From assembly GCF_006716675.1 (NCBI RefSeq), contig NZ_VFPM01000001.1:744001-808000 (forward strand): a DNA stretch of 64,000 nucleotides, written 5' to 3'. The notes beneath the pieces were generated by a model. The model searched no databases. It was given only the letters and a program-made list of their open reading frames with translations, and was not told the origin of the DNA. Source of the stretch: Humibacillus xanthopallidus. GTDB lineage: Bacteria; Actinomycetota; Actinomycetes; Actinomycetales; Dermatophilaceae. Positions 45,069-52,132 of the stretch are shown here, one piece after another. Position numbers and translations under genes: made by a program. Position 1 is the first letter of the stretch, and each line of letters starts with the position of its first letter.

Positions 45069-45245
45069 GTGGGCAAGCTCAAGGCGAAGGACATCGGCCG
45101 CATCAAGCCGAAGTCGAAGTGCTGCAAGAAGCGCACGCGGTGCGTCAAGTGCCCCGTGGTCCTCCACCGACTCGGCAAGCAGGACTGCGGGTCGATGTGC
45201 AAGAAGGACTTCCAGAAAGTCCTCGACAAGGCCCGCAAGCGCTGA
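45069..45245 (+). CDS. Small Cys/Lys-rich protein under IdeR control
   Basis: 58 residues from a GTG placed 7 nt after the -10 box. It is very basic (about one third Lys/Arg) and has six Cys residues: KPKSKCCKKRTRCVKCP, then RLGKQDCGSMCKKDFQK. This suits a zinc- or iron-binding small ribbon. The IdeR box overlapping its promoter predicts expression in iron starvation. It does not look like a ribosomal protein, since none of the known L28/L31/L33/S18-type signatures fits, though an iron-responsive RNA- or metal-binding role is plausible (inference). The next gene, a response regulator, is 59 nt downstream on the same strand. Confidence 0.75.
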   Translation: MGKLKAKDIGRIKPKSKCCKKRTRCVKCPVVLHRLGKQDCGSMCKKDFQKVLDKARKR

Positions 45246-45304
45246 CGTCGTCTCGTCGGTCACGTTCTCAGGAATCTCCCAGCAAACATGCGGAGACTGA
45301 CGAC

Positions 45305-46024
45305 GTGGAGACCCAGACGCCCGCCCCCGAGGCACGGTTGCTCGTCGTCGAGGACGAGCCCAACATCCGCGAGCTGCTCGCGACCTCGCTCCGTTTCGCC
45401 GGCTTCGAGGTGGAGACCGCCGGCGACGGCGCGACCGCCCTGGCCCTCGCCGAGGAGGGCGAGCCCGACCTCGTCGTGCTCGACGTCATGCTGCCCGACG
45501 TCGACGGCTTCGAGGTGACCCGGCGACTGCGCGACCGCGGTCGCCAGCAGCCCATCGTCTTCGTCACGGCGCGCGACGCCACGGGCGACAAGATCGCCGG
45601 CCTCACGGTCGGCGGCGACGACTACGTGACGAAGCCCTTCAGCCTCGAAGAGGTCATCGCCCGCATCCGCGCCGTCCTGCGCCGCACCCGTGGGGGCGCC
45701 GACGAGGGCTCGACCCTGCGCTTCCACGACCTCGAGCTCAACGAGGACTCGCACGAGGTGCGCCGCGGTGGCCGGGTCATCGACCTGTCGCCCACGGAGT
45801 TCAAGCTGCTGCGCTACCTGCTCCTCAACCCCAACCGGGTGCTGTCCAAGCTGCAGATCCTCGACCACGTGTGGGACTACGACTTCCGCGGCGAGTCCGG
45901 CATCGTCGAGTCCTACATCTCCTACCTGCGGCGCAAGATCGATGCCGACGGGCCCTCCCTCATCCACACGAAGCGTGGCGTGGGCTACGTTCTTCGGGTG
46001 CCGCCCGAGCTGACCACCGTCTGA
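45305..46024 (+). CDS. OmpR-family response regulator (MprA-like)
   Basis: 239 residues from GTG 45305. Receiver: LLVVEDEPNIRELL (acidic pocket), phospho-Asp in LVVLDVMLPDVDG (~59), and TKPF Lys (~109). C-terminal winged helix: LSPTEFKLLRYLLLNPNRVLSKLQILDHVWDYDFRGESGIVESYISYLRRKIDADG. The order regulator, kinase, HtrA protease equals mprA-mprB-pepD in mycobacteria. Between 45265 and 45283 lie two TCTC-AG elements (TTCTCAGGAATCTCCCAG) that could be its own binding site (weak). Likely role: envelope stress response with autoregulation. Confidence 0.9.
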   Translation: METQTPAPEARLLVVEDEPNIRELLATSLRFAGFEVETAGDGATALALAEEGEPDLVVLDVMLPDVDGFEVTRRLRDRGRQQPIVFVTARDATGDKIAGLTVGGDDYVTKPFSLEEVIARIRAVLRRTRGGADEGSTLRFHDLELNEDSHEVRRGGRVIDLSPTEFKLLRYLLLNPNRVLSKLQILDHVWDYDFRGESGIVESYISYLRRKIDADGPSLIHTKRGVGYVLRVPPELTTV

Positions 46025-46032
46025 GCGGCGCC

Positions 46033-47586
46033 GTGGCGTCGACGACCGCGAGAGGGGTGCGCGCCCTCCCCCGCCGGATGCGGGCGCTGCCCCTGCGGTG
46101 GCGCCTGCTCGGCGTCGCCCTCGGTCTCATCGCCGTCGCGCTCGCGCTGACGACCTTCGTCGTCTCCGTGCTGCTCACGCGCTACCTCATGGGCCAGACC
46201 GAGCAGGAGCTCAAGGTCTACGCCGCGAGCATCGCCAGCATCACGAGCGACGAGACGACCGAGCTCGGCAGCGTCAAGCCGCGACTGCCCACCGGCTTCA
46301 CGGTGCGCACCATCCACCTCGAGGACGGCACCGTCGAGTCCATCGGTGAGGCGGTCCTCGAGCCGCACCCGGCCGCCCTGCCCCCGCTCACGCGCACCGA
46401 TCCGCGCGTCACGAAGGGCACGACGTTCACGGTCGGCTCGCAAGGTGGGGACGGCCAGTGGCTCGCCGTCGCCCAGCTCGACGCGGCACGCCAGCACATC
46501 CAGGTCGTCGCGCTCCCGCTGCGCCAGCTCGAGCGCACCGTCACCCAGTTCCTCTGGTATGCCGCGGCCATCGGTGCCATCGCGCTGCTCGCGTGCGCCG
46601 TGCTGGGGTGGTTCCTCATCGGCCGCACCTTCCGGCCGCTCACGCGGATCGAGGACACCGCCGCAGGCATCGCCGCCGGTGACCTGACCCGCCGCGTCGA
46701 CGTGCCGGAGACCGACGACGAGGTCGCCTCGCTGTCGCGGTCGCTCAACCAGATGCTGGCGCGGATCGAGCAGAGCTTCACCGTGCGCCAGGCCAACGAG
46801 GCCCGCATGCGCCGCTTCATCGCCGACGCCTCCCACGAGCTGCGCACCCCGCTCGCAGCCGTCAGCGGCTACGCCGAGCTCTACCGCCAGGGCGCGCTGC
46901 CCTCGTCCGAGGCCGTCGCCGGGGCGATGGGCCGCATCGAGAGCGAGAGCCACCGGATGAGCGGCCTCGTCGAGGACCTGCTCACCCTCGCCCGCCTCGA
47001 CGGCGAGCGGCCCCTCGAGCTGCAGACCGTCGACCTCGCCGTCCTTGCTGCCGACGCCGCCCAGGACGCGCGCACGATCGACCCGGCCCGCCCGTTCACG
47101 GCCACCGGCATCCGGGGGCCGATCGAGCCGACCGAGCTCATCGCGGACGAGCGGCAGCTGCGGCAGGTCGTCACCAACCTCGTGACCAACGCCCGGGTCC
47201 ACACCCCGGCGGGCACGCCGGTCGAGATCCTCGTCGGCCCGGTCCCGGGGAGCACGCCCGCCCGGGTCGCGCTCCACGTGCGCGACCACGGCCCCGGCAT
47301 CCCCGCCGCCGACCGCCAGAACGTCTTCGAGCGCTTCTACCGCGCCGACTGGTCGCGCAGCCGCAAGGGCGGCGGTGGCAGCGGGCTGGGTCTGGCCATC
47401 GTCGAGGCCATCGTGGCCTCGCACGGCGGCACCGTCCGGGTCGACGACACCGCGGGCGGCGGCGCGACGATCGTCGTCGAGCTGCCCGTCCAGCCGGCTC
47501 CCTCCGACGGCAGCGCGGCGCTCCCCCACGCTGCACAGTCAGTTCATAGGAAGGCCACATCGCTGTCAAAAGCTCCCCGGGTGTGA
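46033..47586 (+). CDS. HAMP sensor histidine kinase (MprB-like)
   Basis: 517 residues from GTG 46033, 9 nt after the regulator stop. TM1 is ~25-47 (LGVALGLIAVALALTTFVVSVLL) and TM2 ~176-199, enclosing a ~130-residue extracytoplasmic sensor. HAMP follows, then HisKA with FIADASHELRTPLAAVSGYAELYRQG (~262) and HATPase_c with VTNLVTNARVHTPAGT (N box), DHGPGIPAADRQNVFERFYRAD and GGSGLGLAIVEAIVASHGG. It is expected to sense wall or periplasmic stress and phosphorylate the upstream regulator. The C-terminal ~35 residues are Ser/Ala-rich. The HtrA gene follows after 39 nt. Confidence 0.92.
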   Translation: MASTTARGVRALPRRMRALPLRWRLLGVALGLIAVALALTTFVVSVLLTRYLMGQTEQELKVYAASIASITSDETTELGSVKPRLPTGFTVRTIHLEDGTVESIGEAVLEPHPAALPPLTRTDPRVTKGTTFTVGSQGGDGQWLAVAQLDAARQHIQVVALPLRQLERTVTQFLWYAAAIGAIALLACAVLGWFLIGRTFRPLTRIEDTAAGIAAGDLTRRVDVPETDDEVASLSRSLNQMLARIEQSFTVRQANEARMRRFIADASHELRTPLAAVSGYAELYRQGALPSSEAVAGAMGRIESESHRMSGLVEDLLTLARLDGERPLELQTVDLAVLAADAAQDARTIDPARPFTATGIRGPIEPTELIADERQLRQVVTNLVTNARVHTPAGTPVEILVGPVPGSTPARVALHVRDHGPGIPAADRQNVFERFYRADWSRSRKGGGGSGLGLAIVEAIVASHGGTVRVDDTAGGGATIVVELPVQPAPSDGSAALPHAAQSVHRKATSLSKAPRV

Positions 47587-47625
47587 TGGGTACAAGAGCT
47601 TGAAGGACCCACAGGAGGAGCAGCC

Positions 47626-48900
47626 ATGAGCATGGCAACGGAACCCACGCAGCAGATCCCGAGCGCTGCCGACTACTACCAGCAGAGCGCCCCGATGCCG
47701 CCGGCTCCTCCGACGCCGCCCGCCGGGCAGAGCTTCCAGAAGCCGGAGCCGCCGCGTCGCGAGCGTCGCGGCTTCGCCGGGACCGCCGGCGTGGCCCTGC
47801 TCGCAGCCGTCCTCGCCAGCGGCGGCACGTATGCCGTCACGCAGCTCACCGAGAGCCCCGCCCCGGCCACGACGACCTCGACGACGACGCAGAACCAGGG
47901 CTCGTCGCCGACCGTCATCCAGGGCAACGCCACGGCTCCGGACTGGACCGCCGTCGCCAAGGCCGTCTCGCCCAGCGTCGTCAGCATCGACGTGACGACG
48001 CAGCAGGGCTCCGGCGCCGGCTCCGGCGTCATCCTCGACACGAACGGCCACGTACTGACCAACAACCACGTCGTCGGCGACGCCACCGGCAACGGCGCGA
48101 TCAGCGTCACCCTCGCCGACGGCCGCACCTACGGCGCGACCATCGTCGGCACCGACCCCTCGACCGACCTCGCCGTCATCAAGCTCACCTCGGCCCCGAG
48201 CGACCTCACGCCGATCAGCCTCGGCGACAGCTCTATCCTCAAGGTGGGCGACCCGGTCATGGCCGTCGGCAACCCGCTCGGCCTCTCCGGCACCGTGACC
48301 ACCGGCATCGTCTCGGCCCTCAACCGGCCGGTCAGCACGAGCGAGGCCAGCCCCTCGCCCAACGGCTCGACCTCGAGCGACACCGTCGTCACCAACGCGA
48401 TCCAGACCTCGGCCGCGATCAACCCCGGCAACTCCGGTGGCGCCCTCGTCAACGCCAAGGGCGAGCTCGTCGGCATCAACAGTGCCATCGCCTCGCTCGG
48501 CGCGGCCCAGGGCACCCAGGGCGGCAACATCGGCATCGGCTTCGCGATCCCCGTCAAGGAGGCCAAGTCCATCTCCCAGCAGCTGATCAAGACCGGCCAG
48601 GCCGAGCACGCCTTCCTCGGGGTCAGCGCCAAGGACACGACGGTCAAGGACGGCTCCGCGCAGCGCGCCGGCGCCCAGGTCGCGGCGGTCAACAGCGGCA
48701 CCCCCGCCGCCAAGGCCGGCATCAAGACCGGTGACGTCATCATCGCCGTCAACGGCCAGCCGGTCGACTCCTCGACGGCCCTCGTCGCCCAGATCCGGGC
48801 CATGACGGCCGGCGACACGGCGACGGTCACCCTGATCCGCGACGGCGCCCGCCAGGACGTGCAGGTCACCCTCGCGGTGAAGCCCGCCACGAGCAACTGA
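47626..48900 (+). CDS. Membrane-anchored HtrA-like serine protease with PDZ (PepD-like)
   Basis: 424 residues from ATG 47626, with AGGAGG 7-8 nt upstream. A ~45-residue Pro/Gln-rich cytoplasmic N-terminus precedes one membrane helix (GFAGTAGVALLAAVLASGGTYAVTQL). The protease spans ~105-325: catalytic His in VLTNNHVVGD (~147), Asp in STDLAVIKL (~181) and Ser in NPGNSGGALVN (~269). A PDZ domain (GVSAKDTTVK...TPAAKAGIKTGDVIIAVNGQPVDSSTALVAQI) covers ~330-424. It degrades or refolds envelope proteins, and in the MprAB system is a target of the regulator. The 39-nt gap suggests one operon. Confidence 0.93.
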   Translation: MSMATEPTQQIPSAADYYQQSAPMPPAPPTPPAGQSFQKPEPPRRERRGFAGTAGVALLAAVLASGGTYAVTQLTESPAPATTTSTTTQNQGSSPTVIQGNATAPDWTAVAKAVSPSVVSIDVTTQQGSGAGSGVILDTNGHVLTNNHVVGDATGNGAISVTLADGRTYGATIVGTDPSTDLAVIKLTSAPSDLTPISLGDSSILKVGDPVMAVGNPLGLSGTVTTGIVSALNRPVSTSEASPSPNGSTSSDTVVTNAIQTSAAINPGNSGGALVNAKGELVGINSAIASLGAAQGTQGGNIGIGFAIPVKEAKSISQQLIKTGQAEHAFLGVSAKDTTVKDGSAQRAGAQVAAVNSGTPAAKAGIKTGDVIIAVNGQPVDSSTALVAQIRAMTAGDTATVTLIRDGARQDVQVTLAVKPATSN

Positions 48901-48990
48901 CCATCTCGACCCCTGCGTCCGGGGTGCCGAATCCCCTGTGCGGCATCCCGGGCCGCAGGCCCCTCGCGGCAGCTGCAACCGCCGCGACCG

Positions 48991-49033
48991 CGCCGCCGCC
49001 ACCCTCGTCCCGAGCGAAGGGGTGGCGGCGGCG
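48991..49033 (+). terminator. 14-bp terminator after the HtrA gene
   Basis: CGCCGCCGCCACCC (48991-49004) pairs with GGGTGGCGGCGGCG (49020-49033), loop 15 nt. No U tract. Confidence 0.6.
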
Positions 49034-49066
49034 TTCGCGCGTTCGGGGCCGGAGCCTGCGACCGCG

Positions 49067-49072
49067 TACGCT
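49067..49072 (+). promoter_or_regulatory. -10 box (TACGCT) of the leaderless SDR gene
   Basis: TACGCT is followed by CTCCCG and the GTG at 49079. Confidence 0.5.
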
Positions 49073-49078
49073 CTCCCG

Positions 49079-50644
49079 GTGAGTGACCCGCAGGCGACCG
49101 ACCCCGTGCTCGACCCCGTGCTCGACCCGACGTTCGACACCCCCCTGGACCCGATGGCGACCCCGCGCCTCGACCCCGCCGACGTCGCGACCGCGGTGCG
49201 GGTGCTCGACCTGGCTCCGCGGCTCGATCTCGACGACCCGGACTTCGAGACCCTCAAGCGCGCCGCCTCCCTGCTCTACAAGCGGCTGAAGAAGGACCGG
49301 CGCAACGCGAAGACGTGGGCCGAGCGCAAGGCCGACCGCCAGGTCATCCAGTCCACCGCCACCGGGTCGCCGATGCGCATCGACGACGAGACCCGCGGCA
49401 TCCCACTCGTCTCGAACGCCAAGGGCGCCTACGCCGGCGAGCTCGTCAACGCCCGCGGGTGCTACATCTGCAAGTCCGACTACACGCTCGTCGACGCGTT
49501 CTACCACTGGCTCTGCCCCGACTGCGCGGCCCGCTCGCACGCCAAGCGCGACCAGCGGACCGACCTCACCGGCAAGCGTGCGCTGCTCACCGGCGGGCGG
49601 GCCAAGATCGGCATGTACATCGCCCTCCGGCTGCTCCGCGACGGGGCCCACACGACGATCACGACCCGCTTCCCCAAGGACGCGATGCGCCGCTTCTCGG
49701 CGATGGACGACAGCGCGGACTGGATCCACCGGCTCAAGATCGTCGGCATCGACCTGCGCGACCCCACCCAGGTCGTCGCGCTCGCCGACGAGGTGAGCGC
49801 CGCCGGCCCGCTCGACATCCTCATCAACAACGCGGCCCAGACGGTGCGCCGCTCCCCCGGCGCCTACAGCAACCTCGTCGAGCTCGAGTCCGCACCGCTG
49901 CCCGACGGCGTGGCCCTGCCCGAGATGGTGACGTTCGACCGGATCAGCGAGGCCCACCCCGCCTCGATCGCGGGCGCGCTCGACACGCACGCCGTCGCGC
50001 ACCACGACGGCGAGTCGCTCGAGCACGCCGTCGCGGCCCAGACGGCGGCGTCGATGACGGCGCTGGCACTCTCCGCCGGCAACGCGAGCCTCGAGGCGCA
50101 CCGCGCCGGCACCGCCGTCGATGCAGGTGGCCTGCTGCCCGACCTCCAGCGCACGAACTCGTGGACGCAGAAGGTCGAGGAGGTCGACCCGCTCGAGCTG
50201 CTCGAGGTGCAGCTGTGCAACTCGACCGCTCCCTTCATCCTCGTCTCGCGGCTGCGCCCGGCGATGCGAGCCGCGGTCGCGGCCGGGGCCCGGCGCGCCT
50301 ACGTCGTCAACGTCTCGGCGATGGAGGGCCAGTTCTCGCGGCGCTACAAGGGCCCGGGCCACCCGCACACCAACATGGCCAAGGCCGCCCTCAACATGCT
50401 GACCCGCACGAGCGCCGGCGAGATGTTCGAGTCCGACCGCATCCTCATGACGGCCGTCGACACGGGCTGGATCACCGACGAGCGGCCGCACGACGAGAAG
50501 CTGCGCATCGCCGCCGAGGGCTGGCACGCCCCGCTCGACCTCGTCGACGGCGCGGCTCGCGTCTACGACCCGATCGTCCGCGGCGAGGCCGGTGAGGACC
50601 TCTACGGCTGCTTCGTCAAGGACTACGAGCCCAGTCCCTGGTGA
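49079..50644 (+). CDS. Zinc-ribbon-bearing SDR-like protein with altered active site
   Basis: 521 residues from GTG 49079. Residues ~30-110 are a helical basic region, followed by a CxxC...CxxC metal site (GCYICKSDYTLVDAFYHWLCPDC, ~127-149). A short-chain dehydrogenase Rossmann fold begins at ~165: ALLTGGRAKIGMYIALRLL, VGIDLRDPTQ, INNAAQ. Where SDRs have YxxxK the sequence reads TNMAK (in GHPHTNMAKAALNML), so the catalytic Tyr is missing while the Ser-like NVSAMEG strand and Lys remain. It ends YGCFVKDYEPSPW, a conserved-looking tail. Activity may be lost or changed. The partner or substrate is unknown. Confidence 0.8.
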   Translation: MSDPQATDPVLDPVLDPTFDTPLDPMATPRLDPADVATAVRVLDLAPRLDLDDPDFETLKRAASLLYKRLKKDRRNAKTWAERKADRQVIQSTATGSPMRIDDETRGIPLVSNAKGAYAGELVNARGCYICKSDYTLVDAFYHWLCPDCAARSHAKRDQRTDLTGKRALLTGGRAKIGMYIALRLLRDGAHTTITTRFPKDAMRRFSAMDDSADWIHRLKIVGIDLRDPTQVVALADEVSAAGPLDILINNAAQTVRRSPGAYSNLVELESAPLPDGVALPEMVTFDRISEAHPASIAGALDTHAVAHHDGESLEHAVAAQTAASMTALALSAGNASLEAHRAGTAVDAGGLLPDLQRTNSWTQKVEEVDPLELLEVQLCNSTAPFILVSRLRPAMRAAVAAGARRAYVVNVSAMEGQFSRRYKGPGHPHTNMAKAALNMLTRTSAGEMFESDRILMTAVDTGWITDERPHDEKLRIAAEGWHAPLDLVDGAARVYDPIVRGEAGEDLYGCFVKDYEPSPW

Positions 50645-50700
50645 CCTGCGCGCCCCGCGGCCCCTCCCCCGGGGGTATGCCGTCCGGCCCGCTCCGGGCG

Positions 50701-50706
50701 TAACGT
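50701..50706 (+). promoter_or_regulatory. -10 box (TAACGT) of the leaderless VOC gene
   Basis: TAACGT is followed by CCGGGTC (7 nt) and the ATG at 50714. GTATGCC lies 25 nt upstream at 50675. Confidence 0.45.
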
Positions 50707-50713
50707 CCGGGTC

Positions 50714-51148
50714 ATGATCACTGCCGTGCACAACCTCGTCTACTCCGACGACGCCGCAGCGACCCGTGCCTTCTTCCGCGACGTCCTCCAGTGGCCGTTC
50801 GTCGCCGACGACGGATCCACTGACCGCGCCACCGACGACGGGGGGGACAGCGAGACCGGCGGTGGCGGGACGGATGCCTGGCTCATCTTCGCGACGGGCC
50901 CGAGCGAGGTCGGGGTGCACCCCACGCGCGGCCCCGGGGCCTCGTCGTGGACGACGCCACGACACCATGAGATCTCGCTCATGTGCGACGACCTCCGCAC
51001 GACGATGAGCGAGCTCGCCTCTCGCGGAGCGAGTTTCACGGGCGAGCCTGTCGATCGCGGTTTCGGCCTCTGCATCATGCTGGCGGTCCCCGGGGCCGAC
51101 GACGTCATGCTCTACGAGCCCCGTCACGCCACCGCCTTCGACCGCTGA
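50714..51148 (+). CDS. VOC-superfamily (glyoxalase-like) protein
   Basis: 144 residues from ATG 50714. One vicinal-oxygen-chelate module pair: MITAVHNLVYSDDAAATRAFFRDVLQWPFV (beta-alpha-beta with His), then EVGVHPTRG, HHEISLMCDDLRTTMSELASRGASF and GLCIMLAVPGADDVMLYEP (C-terminal Glu ligand). A Gly/Asp-rich loop (TDRATDDGGDSETGGGG) interrupts the first module. It may be a lyase, a dioxygenase or a drug-binding immunity protein; sequence does not decide. The 153 nt after it contain no feature I can support. Confidence 0.8.
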   Translation: MITAVHNLVYSDDAAATRAFFRDVLQWPFVADDGSTDRATDDGGDSETGGGGTDAWLIFATGPSEVGVHPTRGPGASSWTTPRHHEISLMCDDLRTTMSELASRGASFTGEPVDRGFGLCIMLAVPGADDVMLYEPRHATAFDR

Positions 51149-51301
51149 CGGGCGACGGGCGTGCCAGCGCACCGCTGAGTCACCCCGCGACTCGATGCAG
51201 AGGGAAGCCGGGACGGCCCGAGGTCGAAGGAGCCACCCGTCTCGAGCTCGGGGAGCGCACGCTGCGCAGGGCGATGGCGCTGATCTCGTGCAGCTCGAGG
51301 C

Positions 51302-52132
51302 TCACCGATGCGGAGGTGTCGTCATGGCGACGCCGTCGGCGATGACCTCGGTCATCAGCGCGATGAGGTCACGGCGACGACGGTCGGGCTCGGCGGCATA
51401 CGTCGACGGGTCGTCAGGACGCTCCCGCACGCGGAGGGCCTCCTCGACGAGCTCGCGGTGCCGGGGGTAGGCCTCGAGCGCCCACCGGCCGGCCCCCGAC
51501 TTGGACGTGGGCACCCCCGTGACGAGCAGGTGCACGAGCCGCGGTGCGCCCAGCCCGCCCCACTCGGCCGCCTGAGGCAGTGAGGCCTCGCGCGAGTGGT
51601 GGTGCATCGCCTCGAGCTGCACCCGCCAGTAGGTGTCGAGGTTCTCGCGCGTGGCCCGGCGGAGAGCGACGTCGTCACTCCAGATCTCGAGATCGTGAAG
51701 CTCCTTGCCGCACAAGGTGATCCCGTGGTCGCGCAGCTCTCGCCAGGTGATGTCCGTGACGTCGACGTGGGTGCCGACGTCGAACCACTGGTGCAGCACG
51801 CCCGGCCCCTCAGGCACGTCCTGCGGGCGCCCGGCGAGGTCGGACTCGATGATGTAGAAGCCGTCATAGGCGGGCTCCGGCCACCGCCGGTCGAGCGCCG
51901 CGTGCACCTGCCGCAGCACCTCGATGTCGGCCTCGGTGGGCCGCCGCGTGGCGACCGCAACGAAGTCGATGTCACTCCCGGCGAAGAACTCGCCGTCGAA
52001 GCCGATCGAGCCGTGCAGGTGCAGGCCCTCGAGGAGCCCGGGCAGCCGCTCCCCGAGCAGCTCGACGTGGGCCGCGGTCACGCTCCGCACGACCTCGGGC
52101 AGCTCGTGCCGGGCCGGGGTGGCCGCGACCAT
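51302..52132 (-). CDS. AadA-like nucleotidyltransferase coupled to pepN
   Basis: 276 residues from ATG 52132, which shares its A with the pepN stop (TGATG). The nucleotidyltransferase site is in LHLHGSIGFDGEFFAGSDIDFVAVA (G-S...D-x-D), with the C-terminal helical DUF4111-type domain (RATRENLDTYWRVQLEAMHHHSREASLPQAAEWGGLGAPRLVHLLVTGVPTSKSGAGRWALEAYP...). Family members adenylylate aminoglycosides such as streptomycin/spectinomycin. Whether it gives resistance is unknown; low-level chromosomal versions often act on unknown substrates. The coupling to an aminopeptidase is unusual. Confidence 0.8.
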   Translation of the reverse strand: MVAATPARHELPEVVRSVTAAHVELLGERLPGLLEGLHLHGSIGFDGEFFAGSDIDFVAVATRRPTEADIEVLRQVHAALDRRWPEPAYDGFYIIESDLAGRPQDVPEGPGVLHQWFDVGTHVDVTDITWRELRDHGITLCGKELHDLEIWSDDVALRRATRENLDTYWRVQLEAMHHHSREASLPQAAEWGGLGAPRLVHLLVTGVPTSKSGAGRWALEAYPRHRELVEEALRVRERPDDPSTYAAEPDRRRRDLIALMTEVIADGVAMTTPPHR

